Below, in pieces: positions 42,386 through 42,554 of a stretch of DNA of 42,554 nt. Positions within the stretch are counted from its first letter, which is position 1; every line of letters starts with the position of its first letter. The notes beneath the pieces were generated by a model. The model did no database searches and was not told the origin of the DNA. It was given only the letters and a program-made list of their open reading frames with translations. Source of the stretch: Bacteroidota bacterium (GTDB lineage: Bacteria; Bacteroidota; Bacteroidia; Bacteroidales; F082); assembly GCA_003232915.1 (NCBI GenBank), contig QIKE01000147.1, forward strand, positions 1-42,554, given 5' to 3'. The position numbers were made by a program, and so were the translations under genes.

Positions 42386-42554
42386 TTACTTAATAACAAT
42401 AATATCATCCAACATTCCTTTTTCTTTTTGGCAATAATGTAAACTGTCAATTATTACGTCTTCGTATTCGTTTCTTGTAAATACATCTAACCGCTCCACT
42501 ACTGCAAAACTTATAAAATAAGTTCCTTCCGCATTATGAAATTTGTAATTTCTA
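42386..42554 (-). pseudogene. REP-associated tyrosine transposase (RAYT), 5' part, cut by window edge
   Basis: The minus-strand frame enters from the right edge and reads RNYKFHNAEGTYFISFAVVE, RLDVFTRNEYEDVIIDSLHY and CQKEKGMLDDIIVIK, then stop. This matches the first 50 or so residues of RAYT/Y1 transposases (YKFHNPEGTYFISFAVVEW-type start). It stops before the HUH motif, where the sequence turns into the integrase relic. The first two or three residues lie outside the window. REP-like palindromes of the type these enzymes mobilise lie at 39792-39934. Confidence 0.8.

Overview
This window reads as a chromosomal segment of an AT-rich member of the Bacteroidota. Four things support that: Bacteroidetes-type -7 promoter boxes (TAnnTTTG) ahead of several genes, type IX secretion (T9SS) C-terminal sorting domains on exported proteins, the rplM-rpsI-rpsB-tsf cluster, and lineage-typical neighbourhoods (short GT5 protein - DUF4270 lipoprotein - glmS; coaX - outer-membrane protein - TPR - LptC - CBS/CorC protein). 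I cannot name a genus. Coding density is low, and many of the gaps hold decaying genes.

Layout. 0-6 kb: the 3' end of a PagL-like lipid A deacylase, a DUF2807 lipoprotein, a YdfG-like SDR (minus), a degenerate DUF4143 ATPase, a nitroreductase, an IS200-type transposase remnant, an unrecognised minus-strand gene relic and a GT2 glycosyltransferase. 6.4-9.2 kb: translation operon rplM-rpsI-rpsB-tsf behind a clear promoter, with a possible six-codon leader ORF. 9.5-13.6 kb: GT5-like protein, DUF4270 lipoprotein and glmS. 13.6-18 kb: thioesterase pseudogene, T9SS Asp-box protein, TetR-like regulator, and an ATPase pseudogene interrupted by a 201-bp MITE-like insertion. 18-23.6 kb: T9SS endonuclease/phosphatase (minus), trkH, broken zinc-ribbon gene, glyS, tRNA-Phe (minus). 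23.8-29.1 kb: coaX, outer-membrane protein, TPR protein, lptC and CBS/CorC protein, all on the plus strand. 29.8-37.6 kb: minus-strand block of lepB, an FG-GAP/VCBS protein, a lone receiver domain, class III fbp, a glutaminyl cyclase-type M28 lipoprotein and a nitroreductase. 38.4-42.5 kb: an SDR, then a mobile-DNA graveyard with a TonB C-terminal relic, REP-like palindromes, solo copies of the MITE terminal repeat, a truncated DUF6794-like gene, a T9SS protein between attC-like hairpins, a tyrosine recombinase relic and the 5' part of a REP-associated transposase.

How the genes fit together. Much of the content concerns the cell envelope: signal peptidase I, a glutaminyl cyclase and at least four exported proteins whose predicted mature N-terminus is Gln; LptC and the PagL-like enzyme act on LPS; GlmS feeds amino sugars to wall and LPS; T9SS cargo proteins are meant for the surface.

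The most informative observations are these. Removing the 201-bp element plus one 6-bp flanking repeat rejoins two halves of the ATPase pseudogene in frame. Three further genes carry recognisable disabling changes (thioesterase, zinc ribbon, relic at 4.7-5.2 kb). The last 2.5 kb combines attC-like hairpins with an integrase remnant. I see no CRISPR array, rRNA or intact transposon. All family calls come from reading translations by eye; no database search was run.
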